DNA of 64,000 nucleotides from Candidatus Saccharimonadota bacterium (GTDB lineage Bacteria; Patescibacteriota; Saccharimonadia; Saccharimonadales; Saccharimonadaceae): NCBI GenBank assembly GCA_016280905.1, contig JAEEHN010000006.1, positions 1 to 64,000 of the forward strand, read 5' to 3'. Shown piece by piece: positions 1 to 10,453 of this stretch (position 1 is its first letter; each line of letters starts with the position of its first letter). The notes under the pieces were generated by a model. It saw only the letters and a program-made list of their open reading frames with translations, ran no database searches and was not told where the DNA came from. The position numbers and the translations under genes were made by a program.

Positions 1-4
1 GTTA

Positions 5-475
5 GTGCTTGCAATTGCAGGCCTAATCTTCCTCATGGTATTCGTGGCTTTGCCGGCACTCCAGAGATCACAACGTGATACGCAGAGGCGCGATGATATG
101 GCGAGATTTATCTCACAGTTGGCGCAATACCAGGCGAATAATGGTGGTGATCTTCCGAAGAGAGTTGGTAATACATCATATACACAAGCGTATCAAAACT
201 TTGTCGATGCTTATCTAAAAGCAGGTGACGATTCTTTTACAGATCCAAGCGGAGAAGAATATGTAGTGGTGTACTGTAAAGAGTCTAATGATCAGGGTTG
301 TAACAAAACTTCTACTTCTGCATTAGGATGGCCTGAGAATAAATTCAAAATTTATGTATATCACAGTGCGAAATGTAATGGTGAGCTCGTTGAGGCAATA
401 GAACCTGAAGCTGCCCGACGAATTGCGATTCGTTACAAACTTGAAGGTGCGGGTGTCTATTGCGGCAATAACTAA
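5..475 (+). CDS. type IV pilin-like protein (5' end truncated by window edge)
   Basis: hydrophobic N-terminal helix followed by QRSQRDTQRRDDMARFISQLAQYQANNG, typical of pilin/pseudopilin; next to pil operon. Confidence 0.75.
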   Translation: MLAIAGLIFLMVFVALPALQRSQRDTQRRDDMARFISQLAQYQANNGGDLPKRVGNTSYTQAYQNFVDAYLKAGDDSFTDPSGEEYVVVYCKESNDQGCNKTSTSALGWPENKFKIYVYHSAKCNGELVEAIEPEAARRIAIRYKLEGAGVYCGNN

Positions 476-494
476 TCTAGATTAGTTTAAAAAA

Positions 495-520
495 TTACCT
501 CGTGAGAGGTGATTTTTTTG
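495..520. terminator. bidirectional intrinsic terminator between pilin and pilC
   Basis: TTACCTC-GTGA-GAGGTGA hairpin with T-run on + and A-run upstream (T-run on -). Confidence 0.8.
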
Positions 521-570
521 TGGCACGATAATGATAATTGAAAGCAGAGATAGATAGTTTTTCCCTTTTG

Positions 571-1779
571 TTAAACTGTAACGGAATTAACGAGAGAGTA
601 GATAGGTAGAAGAGTACCACCAACTACGACACCGATAAGGCCGGCCATGATAACCATGAGAATAGGCTCAATCATAGTAGAGATGTTGTTAATTTGCTCG
701 TCGAGTTCGGTTTCGTAAACTTGGGCAGCCTTGCCTAGCATTTCGTCGATTTTACCAGATTCCTCGCCGATAGAGGCCATCTGATAAACGAGCGGTAGCA
801 TAAAATCGCGTTCTTTTAAAGCTTCGGAGAGTGGTTTTCCGCCCTTAATGACATCAAGAGCTTTATTATATTCTTCTTCGACAACGCTGTTTGAAACCGC
901 TTCGATAGAAATACGGACGGAGTCGAGCATCGGGACGCCGGTAGCGAGCATCATTTCACAAGTACGCGCAAAACGCGAAACATAAAGTTTGCGGAAAAGG
1001 CCGCCAAAGATAGGAACGTTAATTTTGAAAGTGTCTATGGCCTTACGGCCAAGAGAGGTATGTTTAATCACGAAATAAATACTGGCGACGATACCACCAA
1101 CCATCATGATAACTAGCCACCAAAAACTACCAAAGAAATTAGAGATATTGACTAGGACCTTAGTGAGACCAGGAAGCTCTTTATTCATGTCGGCATAAAG
1201 GTTCTCGACCTGCGGAACTACCATAATCATCATAAAAGCAAGTACGGCAATAATAACAACGAGAATGATGGCTGGATAAACTAGAGCGCCACGGATTTTG
1301 CTCATCATGGCGGCATCTTTCTCTTCTTGGTCGGCAAGACGTTTTAAAGCTAAATCTAGCGTACCAGAAGTTTCACCAGCCTGGATTAAGGCGAGATAAA
1401 CACCATTGAAGACTTCAGGAAATTGAGAAAAAGCATCGTGGAGACTTTTGCCGGATTCGACAGCGGTTAGAATTTCTTCGACGATGGATTTCATACCTTT
1501 AGACTGGGTTTGTTCAACAACCGTGCGAAGGCTACCGGCTAGTGGAAGGCCAGCGCCGATGAGAGTAGCAAGTTGACGAGTAAAAGTGATGCGATCTTTA
1601 TTGGTGACGCGATTTTGTTGTTTACTAAAAAATCCTGTTCCCTCTTCGACAACGGATTCTGGAATATAACCTTGGTCCATGAGAAGCCGACCAGCGATTT
1701 GCTCAGTTTCGGCCTGTATGCTGCCTTTTATAACTTTGCCAGTAGCTTTTTCTTTGGCTTTATAGTTAAAACGTTTCAT
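571..1779 (-). CDS. pilC: type IV pilus inner membrane platform protein PilC/GspF
   Basis: ORF; FTRQLATLIGAGLPLAGSL, GEESGKIDEMLGKAA motifs. Confidence 0.92.
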   Translation of the reverse strand: MKRFNYKAKEKATGKVIKGSIQAETEQIAGRLLMDQGYIPESVVEEGTGFFSKQQNRVTNKDRITFTRQLATLIGAGLPLAGSLRTVVEQTQSKGMKSIVEEILTAVESGKSLHDAFSQFPEVFNGVYLALIQAGETSGTLDLALKRLADQEEKDAAMMSKIRGALVYPAIILVVIIAVLAFMMIMVVPQVENLYADMNKELPGLTKVLVNISNFFGSFWWLVIMMVGGIVASIYFVIKHTSLGRKAIDTFKINVPIFGGLFRKLYVSRFARTCEMMLATGVPMLDSVRISIEAVSNSVVEEEYNKALDVIKGGKPLSEALKERDFMLPLVYQMASIGEESGKIDEMLGKAAQVYETELDEQINNISTMIEPILMVIMAGLIGVVVGGTLLPIYSLVNSVTV

Positions 1780-1780
1780 T

Positions 1781-2866
1781 TTAACCCTTTACCAGACGAT
1801 TAAGTTCATTGATGTCGACGGCGTATTCGCGAGCAGAGTCGTAGGTAATAACTCCGGATAAAACAAGCTGAGCAAGAGTACGGTCCATAGTTTGCATGCC
1901 CTGTTCGGCACTGGTTTGGATGACCGTGTCAAGTTGATGGGTTTTACCATCGCGAATAAGAGCGCGAATAGCAGAATTGGCAACCATAATTTCGGCCGCA
2001 GCGACACGACCGCCACCAATAGCAGGAACAAGACGTTGAGCACAAATGGCCATAAGGATATTGGAAAGTTGAGAACGGACTTGAGGTTGTTGATGGGCCG
2101 GAAAAACATCAATCATACGATCGATTGATTGGGCCGCTGAATTAGTGTGAAGAGTGGCAAAAACTAAGTGACCAGTCTCGGCGATGGTGATGGCGGCCTG
2201 GATGGTCTCAAGGTCACGCATCTCACCGATGAATACCACATCTGGATCCTCACGAAGCACCGATCGAAGAGCTGCAGCAAAGCTAAAGGTGTCATAATGG
2301 ACTTCGCGTTGGGCAATGACTGAGCGCTCAGAACGATGGGTAAATTCGATTGGGTCCTCAATTGTAATAATATGGGCGGATTTTTCGCGATTAATTTTAT
2401 CAACCAGTGCGGCCAGGGTAGTAGATTTACCAGAGCCAGTTGGACCGGTGACAAGAACGAGACCGCGAGGGAAATCAGCAAAAGATTCAACAATCGGTGG
2501 TAGACCGAGATCGTTGATGCTTTTGATTTCGTTGGGAATCAAACGGAAAGCAGCAGCAAGTTTGCCACGCTCATGAAAAGCATTAACACGGAAACGAGCG
2601 ATGTCGCCAAAAGCAAAAGAATAGTCGAACTCTTTGTCTTTCATGAGGATTTTTTGTTGATCTTCGTCGAGAGTGGCAAAAACTAAACTCCTAACAATGT
2701 CGTCAGGTAAGGCAGGAATGCCAGGGATAGGCGTGAGGGCGCCGTCAACACGCAAGATTGGTGGATGGCCGTATTGGATATGAAGATCAGAGGCATTCCT
2801 TTTGATGCACTCTTCAAGTAAAGACTCAATCTTCGGCGAAGTAACTATTTGCCCACTGTTTTCCAT
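1781..2866 (-). CDS. pilT: type IV pilus retraction ATPase PilT
   Basis: Walker A GPTGSGKSTT, GEMRDLETI, AETGHLVFATLHTNSA. Confidence 0.93.
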   Translation of the reverse strand: MENSGQIVTSPKIESLLEECIKRNASDLHIQYGHPPILRVDGALTPIPGIPALPDDIVRSLVFATLDEDQQKILMKDKEFDYSFAFGDIARFRVNAFHERGKLAAAFRLIPNEIKSINDLGLPPIVESFADFPRGLVLVTGPTGSGKSTTLAALVDKINREKSAHIITIEDPIEFTHRSERSVIAQREVHYDTFSFAAALRSVLREDPDVVFIGEMRDLETIQAAITIAETGHLVFATLHTNSAAQSIDRMIDVFPAHQQPQVRSQLSNILMAICAQRLVPAIGGGRVAAAEIMVANSAIRALIRDGKTHQLDTVIQTSAEQGMQTMDRTLAQLVLSGVITYDSAREYAVDINELNRLVKG

Positions 2867-2887
2867 AGTATTATTATAACATAAGCT

Positions 2888-4651
2888 TTATGACAAGTCA
2901 CTAGCTACGCGGTTAACCTCCTCTATTGTTGTGATGCCAGATACAGCTTTTAGAATACCGTCCTGGCGCATAGTGACAGTGCCTTTGGATTTGGCAAGGC
3001 GCATAATCTCGTTAGCAGTAGAATGGCTAATGATGAGTTTTTGGATATCTTCGTCAACAGTGATGGTTTCATAAAGACCGGCGCGACCTTTATAGCCGCC
3101 GGGAGTCTCTTTAGTGTTCATGCCTTTTGCTAACATATAGTAATCGTTATTTTTGATGGGGAGACCAGGATAACCAAGATCTTCGCTAACTTCGGCAACA
3201 GATTCTTGATCTTTTGGAAGCAAATTGCCAATAATCGAGTTAATCCCCTCTGTTTCGATGGGACTAGATTTGTAAAGTTCGCGTTTTTCAGTGATACGAC
3301 GAACGAGGCGTTGGCCAATGACGACGTTTAGAGTAGAGGCTAAAAGAAATGGCTCAATACCCATATCGAGAAGACGAGGCAAAATGCCGGCGGCAGAATT
3401 AGTGTGAAGCGTACTGAAGACAAGGTGACCAGTAAGAGCGGCTTGAACTGCAAGGCTTGCGGTTTCGGAATCACGAATCTCCCCAACCATTACTACGTCT
3501 GGGTCTTGACGAAGGATAGAACGAAGACCTGATGCGAAAGTCAAGCCAGCGTCGACATTGACTTGAATTTGATTGATGCCATCCATTTTATATTCTACTG
3601 GATCTTCTAGCGTGACGATATTAATTTCTTCGGATTTAATTTGTTGGATCAAGGCATAAAGAGTAGTGGACTTACCAGAACCGGTTGGACCGGAAGTCAA
3701 AATCATGCCGTTGGGTTTTTGGATGCCAGCAAGGACGTCCCGAAGAGCGCGGCCGGTCATACCCATTTTTTCGATTTCCATTGAAACACCGGTTTTATCA
3801 AGAAGACGAATGACGACTTGCTCACCCCAAGTAACTGGTGAAATTGCGATACGAAGATCGATTTCTTGATCGTCGACTAATACAGTAAATTGACCGTCTT
3901 GCGGGATACGATGTTCGTCGATTTTGAGATTGCTTAAAATCTTAATACGCGAAACAAGCGCAGGGGCAACGGTTTTAGGAAGTTCCATGATTCTTCTTAG
4001 AACGCCGTCGATACGACAACGAATAATAAGGGAGTTTTCGAGCGGTTCGATATGTATATCGGAAGCTTTGGTTTTGGCAGCATAACTTAGGATAGTGGTG
4101 AGGGCTTTGGAAATTGGAGAGTCTTGAACGATGGTTTTGATATTGGATTTGGCTTCTTCGACAGCTTCTTCGCCGGTTTCTTTGACGGCTTCTTTAACAC
4201 CAGAAAAATCGCCGTGATATTTGTCGAGCATTTCGCGGATGCCACGCTCGGACGACATCCAAACCCGAAGTGGTTGGTTAATAAGGTTGGAAAGGTAGTC
4301 GATGGCTTGAACATTGGTGGCATCGACCATAGCAACATTTAACATGCCGTCTTTTTCGCCGAGAGGGATAGCTAAAACACGAGCGGAGGCTTCGCCGGGA
4401 ATTTTTTGTAAGATATCTTGGTCGATAGTGATATTTTTGAGCTCAACATAAGGAACACCAATAATTGCGGCGGTAGCCCGGGCAACCATATCCTCACTGA
4501 TGAGCTTCTGCTTAATTAGTTCGGCAAGAACTGGTTTATTTTCGGCTTCGGCTTCGGTCTTAATAGTATAGACAAGATTAGCATCGGCCAAACCTTCGCT
4601 TAAGAGAAGGTTGGTGATTTTTTCTTCGGCATCCTTAGTGAGAAGTGCCAT
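2888..4651 (-). CDS. pilB: type IV pilus assembly ATPase PilB/GspE
   Basis: TSGPTGSGKSTTLYALI, RQDPDVVMVGEIRDSETA, TLHTNSAAG; SD GGAGGAAT upstream of start. Confidence 0.93.
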   Translation of the reverse strand: MALLTKDAEEKITNLLLSEGLADANLVYTIKTEAEAENKPVLAELIKQKLISEDMVARATAAIIGVPYVELKNITIDQDILQKIPGEASARVLAIPLGEKDGMLNVAMVDATNVQAIDYLSNLINQPLRVWMSSERGIREMLDKYHGDFSGVKEAVKETGEEAVEEAKSNIKTIVQDSPISKALTTILSYAAKTKASDIHIEPLENSLIIRCRIDGVLRRIMELPKTVAPALVSRIKILSNLKIDEHRIPQDGQFTVLVDDQEIDLRIAISPVTWGEQVVIRLLDKTGVSMEIEKMGMTGRALRDVLAGIQKPNGMILTSGPTGSGKSTTLYALIQQIKSEEINIVTLEDPVEYKMDGINQIQVNVDAGLTFASGLRSILRQDPDVVMVGEIRDSETASLAVQAALTGHLVFSTLHTNSAAGILPRLLDMGIEPFLLASTLNVVIGQRLVRRITEKRELYKSSPIETEGINSIIGNLLPKDQESVAEVSEDLGYPGLPIKNNDYYMLAKGMNTKETPGGYKGRAGLYETITVDEDIQKLIISHSTANEIMRLAKSKGTVTMRQDGILKAVSGITTIEEVNRVASDLS

Positions 4652-4653
4652 AT

Positions 4654-5025
4654 TTATTCCTCCGGAATGAGATTCGGGCTAATGCCGTCGGGACTGACAT
4701 CGTTGGGGCTGACATCGTCGGAGTTAACTATTTCGTCATTGTCGTCTGGAACTTCGGCATCTTCTTCGTCGATAATGCTATCATCAAGACATTCACCACG
4801 CTCGTCGTATTCGGTACAGTTCCCTACATAAACTTCTACTGTAGGATTAAGCGCTCTAAAATTAAAGAGCTCAACATCTGGCGTATCGTAATCAGCCCCG
4901 ATAGACGAATCGACCGAAGTATAAGAAAAATCTTCAACAGGCGGGATAAGAATATTGGTAACAAAGTAAGCAATTACGACGCCGACGATGGCTGTAATGA
5001 TAGCTGTAGCAAGATCTGTTTTCAT
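4654..5025 (-). CDS. small single-TM acidic protein in pilus operon
   Basis: ORF tightly spaced in pil operon; N-terminal TM helix. Confidence 0.7.
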   Translation of the reverse strand: MKTDLATAIITAIVGVVIAYFVTNILIPPVEDFSYTSVDSSIGADYDTPDVELFNFRALNPTVEVYVGNCTEYDERGECLDDSIIDEEDAEVPDDNDEIVNSDDVSPNDVSPDGISPNLIPEE

Positions 5026-5027
5026 AA

Positions 5028-5930
5028 CTATTCCCCTTCCTCCGTGGCAGTGTTTTCTGTGGATGGGCTGTCCACGCTGACGGTTTTGGAAATTTCTTTG
5101 ATACTAGATTCGCCCATATAGTAAGCCGTGGCTTGAGCATGGAGAATTAGCGAATTATCTCCACCCCACTCAATAGTGGCCCTTTCAATATTAAATTCTC
5201 GAATGGAACGTTCAATATTCTTAAGAGTATTCATTGTAGTACTTGTGCCAGCTTCGATCGACAAATTAACCGAAATGGAGAATAAGTTCTTACCGATTTC
5301 TGAAGCCTGACTGGTACCGCTTGGACTAAGTGATTCTGGTTCCCAATTCGAAATATTGAAGAGTCGGTTGAGACTAGCAAGTAAAGCTTCTTCGTTTTTG
5401 AAAGCAGGCAAAGCGTCTGGGATAATACGTAAAGCTGAACAACTCTTGATTAATTGACTGGCGGCAGATAATTCTTCGGAAGTTTCGGCTTTGTCGTAAA
5501 TATTGTTTAATTCTTTGTAGGTATAATTTTTACCGGTGACCGGGTTAAGACAATCTGAATTATCTTCTTTAGGCACAGAATTCAAGGCCTGATTAGCGGC
5601 GAGATTTTCTAGAATATTGGCGCGAAGGGTGCCTGGAATTTCGGAGGCTTCAATGCTGTCAGGAGAACATTTTTTTAACTCTTCGTCAGAATAGACACTA
5701 CCTTTGGGAGCTTTACAAACACCAGTAGTTTTGATAACTTCGACATAGGCCGCAATGGATTGTTCTTCTTGTATAATAATTCTGGTATTAAACGAAATAA
5801 TCTTAACAAAATGTATGACTAAAGCGATGGCGGCGCCAAGGAAAAGTGCTGCACCGAGTACTGCAAAGAGCATATATTGTTGAGCTTCAGAGATTTTGGC
5901 GCGTTTACCAACTGCAACTTCTTTGGCCAT
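5028..5930 (-). CDS. PilO-like pilus assembly protein
   Basis: single N-terminal TM, position in operon after pilM/pilN-like genes. Confidence 0.65.
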   Translation of the reverse strand: MAKEVAVGKRAKISEAQQYMLFAVLGAALFLGAAIALVIHFVKIISFNTRIIIQEEQSIAAYVEVIKTTGVCKAPKGSVYSDEELKKCSPDSIEASEIPGTLRANILENLAANQALNSVPKEDNSDCLNPVTGKNYTYKELNNIYDKAETSEELSAASQLIKSCSALRIIPDALPAFKNEEALLASLNRLFNISNWEPESLSPSGTSQASEIGKNLFSISVNLSIEAGTSTTMNTLKNIERSIREFNIERATIEWGGDNSLILHAQATAYYMGESSIKEISKTVSVDSPSTENTATEEGE

Positions 5931-7219
5931 TAACTACCTCCTTTGCATGCTGCGTCATCTTTGGCACAGTCTTTAGCGCGTTCACCAAACATAGCCTGAA
6001 TTTGAATATAAGAATCCGTAACGTTATAACGACCAGAAGGAGCAAGAGCCAACACGTGAGGATTGTTGAAATTATAAACCTCTGGCGCAAGCGAAATAGT
6101 TGCAGCAAAACGTAAAACTAACTCATCGGAAGCGTCGCGACCGTTAGAAGATTCTGAAATAGTGATACCATCATCACCATCTGGAACTAAGCGGCAGTTT
6201 TGGTTGGATTCATTCCACTTAATGGTGCCACCTTCGCTGACTTCGCCACTATAGGTAATGCAGAGACTCTTGAAATGTGGGATATTGGAAATGGTGCCAT
6301 TAAGGTCCATGTAGGGTTCGCCTTCTTTAGGATTTTCTTTGTACCATTCATTATATTGTGGTGTACGCCAAATACGAACGACTGGGGTACCGTTATAATC
6401 TTCGGTGGTGTAGCCATCAATGATAGTAAGCATATCTGCTAGTTGATCTTTTTGGTTGGTTGAAGTTTCAGAATCGGAGTTGGGGTTAGAATTTTCGGCT
6501 TCGGCCGAAATGGAAGGATTGCAACCATCGCCAGTAATATCCCAATAAGCATACATTGCTTTAGTGGCGGGATCGACAAAGAAAGCGCCTTCAGAATTTG
6601 TCTCAATCATGCAATAAGAGGGGATCTCGGCACCGTATTTATCAACATAATTACCGTAGTCATAGCGCATGTATTTCATACTTTTTTTGAATGAATCGAG
6701 GACGTTATAATCAATATAAGGAGCGCGTCCAGCATTAGCTTGAGCATCAAAAGTGAGAATTGGTGTGCCGCTGGATAAATCGACGTTTAATTCTGAGATT
6801 CTAATATAATCGGCGCCAGTGGGGAGTAAAGCTGTAAGAATATTAAAAGTACGAGAAAGAACTTTTTTGTTGCTTGTGATGCTGGAAAGATTGGACAATT
6901 GATCTTTGATGGTGAGAAAATCATTTAGGTCGTTATAAGATTTGAGTTTGCTAGAAAGATTTTCGATAGATTGTTTTTTGTTGCTGATGGCTAGTTGTTG
7001 ACCGCCGGCAATGGTGCCAAAAATTGCTATAGCGCCGACGCTAACAGCAGCAATTACGATACAGAGGAAAAAGATGAAATTTCGAAGCTTAAGGGCTTTT
7101 ATCATTTCGTCTTTAATGTCTGGTACGAGATTAATTTCGTTGTGTTGCCGGTAATAAATCTTTCTAGTTTTGATAGAAAGTTTTTTGAAAATATCTGAGA
7201 AATTATACTCTTTAGCCAT
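5930..7219 (-). CDS. PilN-like pilus assembly protein
   Basis: HNEINLVPDIKDEMIKALKLRNFIFFL near the N-terminus, characteristic of PilN; follows pilM. Confidence 0.75.
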   Translation of the reverse strand: MAKEYNFSDIFKKLSIKTRKIYYRQHNEINLVPDIKDEMIKALKLRNFIFFLCIVIAAVSVGAIAIFGTIAGGQQLAISNKKQSIENLSSKLKSYNDLNDFLTIKDQLSNLSSITSNKKVLSRTFNILTALLPTGADYIRISELNVDLSSGTPILTFDAQANAGRAPYIDYNVLDSFKKSMKYMRYDYGNYVDKYGAEIPSYCMIETNSEGAFFVDPATKAMYAYWDITGDGCNPSISAEAENSNPNSDSETSTNQKDQLADMLTIIDGYTTEDYNGTPVVRIWRTPQYNEWYKENPKEGEPYMDLNGTISNIPHFKSLCITYSGEVSEGGTIKWNESNQNCRLVPDGDDGITISESSNGRDASDELVLRFAATISLAPEVYNFNNPHVLALAPSGRYNVTDSYIQIQAMFGERAKDCAKDDAACKGGS

Positions 7220-8265
7220 TAGTCGTTATTCCTTTCCGAAAGACCGATTGCGACGGCGAATTCACTAGCGACGCCCATGAGAGCCTGCTGTTGCTCTGGT
7301 GTAGTACGAACAAGCTGCCAAGGGTTGCCTTTCATGGTGGGGACACCGGTTTTGGTTTCGATATACTCTGGAAATAGTGGAGTCATGCTAGCGTACCCGG
7401 TAAGGACGATGCCGCCGACTTTGCCGCCGAGATATTTAGTACCGAAAAAGCGGACAGATTTGGCGAGTTCTGAAGCAAAATTATTGAGATAATTATTGAG
7501 AATACGAAATACTTGACCTTCAACTTGAGACTCATCAAGACCAAATTTGAGGATAAATTGACGAGATTGATCTTCACGTACATTGAGACCGTTAGCGACG
7601 GCTTTAACCAAAATACCGAAGCCACCAGGTATGGAACGAACGAGACGAGGTTGATTTTTGTAAACAATTACGATATCGGTAGATTTTTCGCCGAAATCAA
7701 CGATCATAGTCGCATCGATAGCCCCAGGAATAGCAAGCGAACGAGCCATGGCGAGAGGCTCAGGCTCCATAGCAACAATATTAAGGCCGGTTTTTTCGAT
7801 TGTTTCCATGGTAGCCTCAGCGTATTCTTTGGCAACTGAACTAACAAGAACTTCAGTTTTGGCTGGATCGTTGGGGCTGAGACCTAAAATGTAGTAATCA
7901 GCCTTGGCTTCGCTCATGGCCATAGGAACATATTTATCTATTTCGTACTTGAAAGCTTTTTTAAGTTCGTTGTCGGGGAGAGTGTCGGTTTCAACGATAG
8001 AAGTGAAAGTCTTGCTGGCAGGGAGACCGACGGCGATATTTTTGGTTTTGATGCCAGCTTGAGAGATGGCACCAAGAATAGCCTCGCCGAGGCGCTTTCT
8101 ACCAAGCTCAGATACATCCTGAACTAGTTTAGGATCAACTGGGATATAGGCGTATTTTTGCAGAATCCAACCATGCTGGATGTTACCAGAAAGCTGTACG
8201 ATTCGCATCGAATTCGTCCCAATATCTAGGGAGAAGAAATCGCCCACTCCATGCAACAAATTCAT
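7219..8265 (-). CDS. pilM: type IV pilus assembly protein PilM
   Basis: FSLDIGTNSMRIVQL, VDFGEKSTDIVIV actin-like motifs; leaderless -10 6 nt upstream. Confidence 0.88.
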   Translation of the reverse strand: MNLLHGVGDFFSLDIGTNSMRIVQLSGNIQHGWILQKYAYIPVDPKLVQDVSELGRKRLGEAILGAISQAGIKTKNIAVGLPASKTFTSIVETDTLPDNELKKAFKYEIDKYVPMAMSEAKADYYILGLSPNDPAKTEVLVSSVAKEYAEATMETIEKTGLNIVAMEPEPLAMARSLAIPGAIDATMIVDFGEKSTDIVIVYKNQPRLVRSIPGGFGILVKAVANGLNVREDQSRQFILKFGLDESQVEGQVFRILNNYLNNFASELAKSVRFFGTKYLGGKVGGIVLTGYASMTPLFPEYIETKTGVPTMKGNPWQLVRTTPEQQQALMGVASEFAVAIGLSERNND

Positions 8266-8289
8266 GTTTATATTATAAACAAAAACATT

Positions 8290-8859
8290 TTATTTTTCAA
8301 GATTTAAAAAGTAAAAACGTTCCCTATTGCCGGTTTTACCTTTAAGATTATTGTCATGTTTGTTGACAATGAAAAAACCGTTCGACTTAAGCCATTGTTC
8401 GAAATGTTTAATGATATTGCGACGAACGGTTTCGTTTTTTACAACACCTCGATTAAGCTGGTCGGGATGAGCTTCAAATTGGGGCTTCAACATTACTAGA
8501 AAATCCGTGTCACTACAAGCTAAATAATTTTTGGCGTGCTCTAGAATTTTTCTTAATGATACGAAAGAAACATCTGCAACAATGACGTCAGGAATACAAA
8601 TATTTCCTGCCGCCACATCGAAAATGTCGGTTTTTTCGTGAAGTTCGATGCGGGGATCAAATCGGAGAGGTTTTTCCATTTGGTTGGTTCCCTTTTCGAC
8701 GGCGACAACTTTTTTGGCGCCATGGTCGAGGGCATATTTAGTGAAGCCGCCAGTGGAAGAGCCAATATCGAGTACGATTTTATCGTGAAAATCAAAATCG
8801 AAGGCGCGTGCGGCACCTTCAATCTTGCAATAGCCTCTATTTTTTACGTTCACGGTAGG
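8290..8859 (-). CDS. TlyA/FtsJ-type rRNA methyltransferase lacking the S4 domain
   Basis: KIVLDIGSSTGGFTKYALDHGAKKVVAVEKG; start taken at MPTVNV, upstream extension overlaps efp. Confidence 0.75.
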   Translation of the reverse strand, partial: PTVNVKNRGYCKIEGAARAFDFDFHDKIVLDIGSSTGGFTKYALDHGAKKVVAVEKGTNQMEKPLRFDPRIELHEKTDIFDVAAGNICIPDVIVADVSFVSLRKILEHAKNYLACSDTDFLVMLKPQFEAHPDQLNRGVVKNETVRRNIIKHFEQWLKSNGFFIVNKHDNNLKGKTGNRERFYFLNLEK

Positions 8860-9397
8860 CATAGGTCTCCGTGTCGACTGAAACGATGTCGCCCTCTTTG
8901 ATGAAAGCGGGGACTTTGATGATGACACCAGTTTCAAGAGTGGCGTCTTTCATGACTGAGGTTGAAGTATCACCTTTGACGGCATTTTCGGTATAAGTGA
9001 CAGTGAGCCAAAGGTTTTTGGGTAAGACAAGGTTAATGGGAGTACCGTTGTAAAATTGGATCTCCATCTCATCGCCGTCTTTCATAAAATCTTTAGCGTC
9101 ACCAACCATATCGGCCATCAGTTCGTATTGTTCAAAAGTTTCTGGATCCATGAAATAGAATTTCTCATCGTCCTTGTAAAGATATTGAACTTTGCGAGTG
9201 GTGACTTCGGCTGATTCGATTTTTTCCTGACCTTTGAAAGTTTTAGGGAGAAGGGCACCAGTGATAAGGTTTTTAACTTTGACGTTCACAATGGAGCCAC
9301 CACGGCCCATGACTTTTTGGGAGTACTCTACCACCTTATACGGCTGTCCGTCTAAAGTGATGAGGGTATTTTTCTTTAGATCTGTTGGTCCGTACAT
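8837..9397 (-). CDS. efp: translation elongation factor P
   Basis: KNTLITLDGQPYKVVEYSQKVMGRGGSIVNVKVKNL; SD AAGGAG. Confidence 0.95.
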   Translation of the reverse strand: MYGPTDLKKNTLITLDGQPYKVVEYSQKVMGRGGSIVNVKVKNLITGALLPKTFKGQEKIESAEVTTRKVQYLYKDDEKFYFMDPETFEQYELMADMVGDAKDFMKDGDEMEIQFYNGTPINLVLPKNLWLTVTYTENAVKGDTSTSVMKDATLETGVIIKVPAFIKEGDIVSVDTETYAYRERKK

Positions 9398-9405
9398 ATT
9401 ACTCC

Positions 9406-9603
9406 TTAGTTATTTGATACAAATGGCAGTAGTGCCAAATGACGAGCGCGCTTAACAGCAACCGCGAGTTGACGTTGTTGTTTGGTGGAAAGCCCAGTTT
9501 TTGCAATTGGTTCAATCCGACCGTAATTATCGATGTAACGCTGTAAAGTCTTAACGTCGCGATAATCGAAATAAAGATTTGGATCGCTTTTAATCCTTTT
9601 CAT
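9406..9603 (-). CDS. rpsR: 30S ribosomal protein S18
   Basis: [49 protein letters not shown]. Confidence 0.96.
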   Translation of the reverse strand: MKRIKSDPNLYFDYRDVKTLQRYIDNYGRIEPIAKTGLSTKQQRQLAVAVKRARHLALLPFVSNN

Positions 9604-9633
9604 AAATTTATATTCTCCTTCGCTTTGATTGTA

Positions 9634-10080
9634 TTAGAATGGGACATCACTTAAATCGATTTCACCTTCCGGGATGTCATCAGGAAGATCGGAAGTTGGG
9701 ACCTCGGTAGCTGAACCTGAGTCGCTATAGTTACCCGAACCGTTGTCACGAGCAGCACCAGTAAAGTTGAAATCTTCGACGACGATTTCGACACGAGAGC
9801 GACGAACACCGTCTTTGCCCTCGAAACTGCGCTGATCGAGGCGACCAGAAACGAGCACGCCAGAACCTTTTTTAGCGTATTGGCTAATCATTTCGGCGAG
9901 TTTGCCCCAAGCGGAACAATCGATGAACGAAACGTCTTCTTTTTGCTCGCCATTTGAATCACGATAAACACGGTTAACAGCGACAGAAAAACTACAGACA
10001 CTGGCGCCATTTGGGGTAGTGCGAAGCTCTGGATCGCGAGTGAGGTTACCGGTAATGATAGCTTTAGAAAATCCACGCAT
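9634..10080 (-). CDS. ssb: single-stranded DNA-binding protein
   Basis: AIITGNLTRDPELRTTPNGASVCSFSVAVNR; acidic C-terminus DLSDVPF. Confidence 0.96.
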   Translation of the reverse strand: MRGFSKAIITGNLTRDPELRTTPNGASVCSFSVAVNRVYRDSNGEQKEDVSFIDCSAWGKLAEMISQYAKKGSGVLVSGRLDQRSFEGKDGVRRSRVEIVVEDFNFTGAARDNGSGNYSDSGSATEVPTSDLPDDIPEGEIDLSDVPF

Positions 10081-10081
10081 G

Positions 10082-10453
10082 TTATTCTCCTTTTTCGGTG
10101 GTTACTTTGTCTTCTTCGGCCTCGACCTTTTCGGTCTTCTCGGCACGGCGGGTGGCAAATTTAGCTTTGCGTTCGTCGACACGAACAAGCAGGTAGCGCA
10201 AAACTTCATCAGTGATATTGAGAGTTGATGAGATTTTGGCTGGTGCTTCAGCTGGAAGTGCCACGTCTATAAAGTAATAAACGCCGAATTCTTGGCCAGC
10301 AACGGTGTAAGCGAGACGCTTTTTGCCGTCGTTTTCTTCTTTTGTTATTTTGCCACCAGCTTGGTCAATTAACTTTTTGACCTTGTCGATAGCGGGGTCG
10401 AGATTCATCTCGAGATCGGGATGAAAGACGACTGTAAGTTCGTAATCTTTCAT
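10082..10453 (-). CDS. rpsF: 30S ribosomal protein S6
   Basis: MKDYELTVVFHPDLE...RLAYTVAGQEFGVYYFIDV. Confidence 0.94.
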   Translation of the reverse strand: MKDYELTVVFHPDLEMNLDPAIDKVKKLIDQAGGKITKEENDGKKRLAYTVAGQEFGVYYFIDVALPAEAPAKISSTLNITDEVLRYLLVRVDERKAKFATRRAEKTEKVEAEEDKVTTEKGE

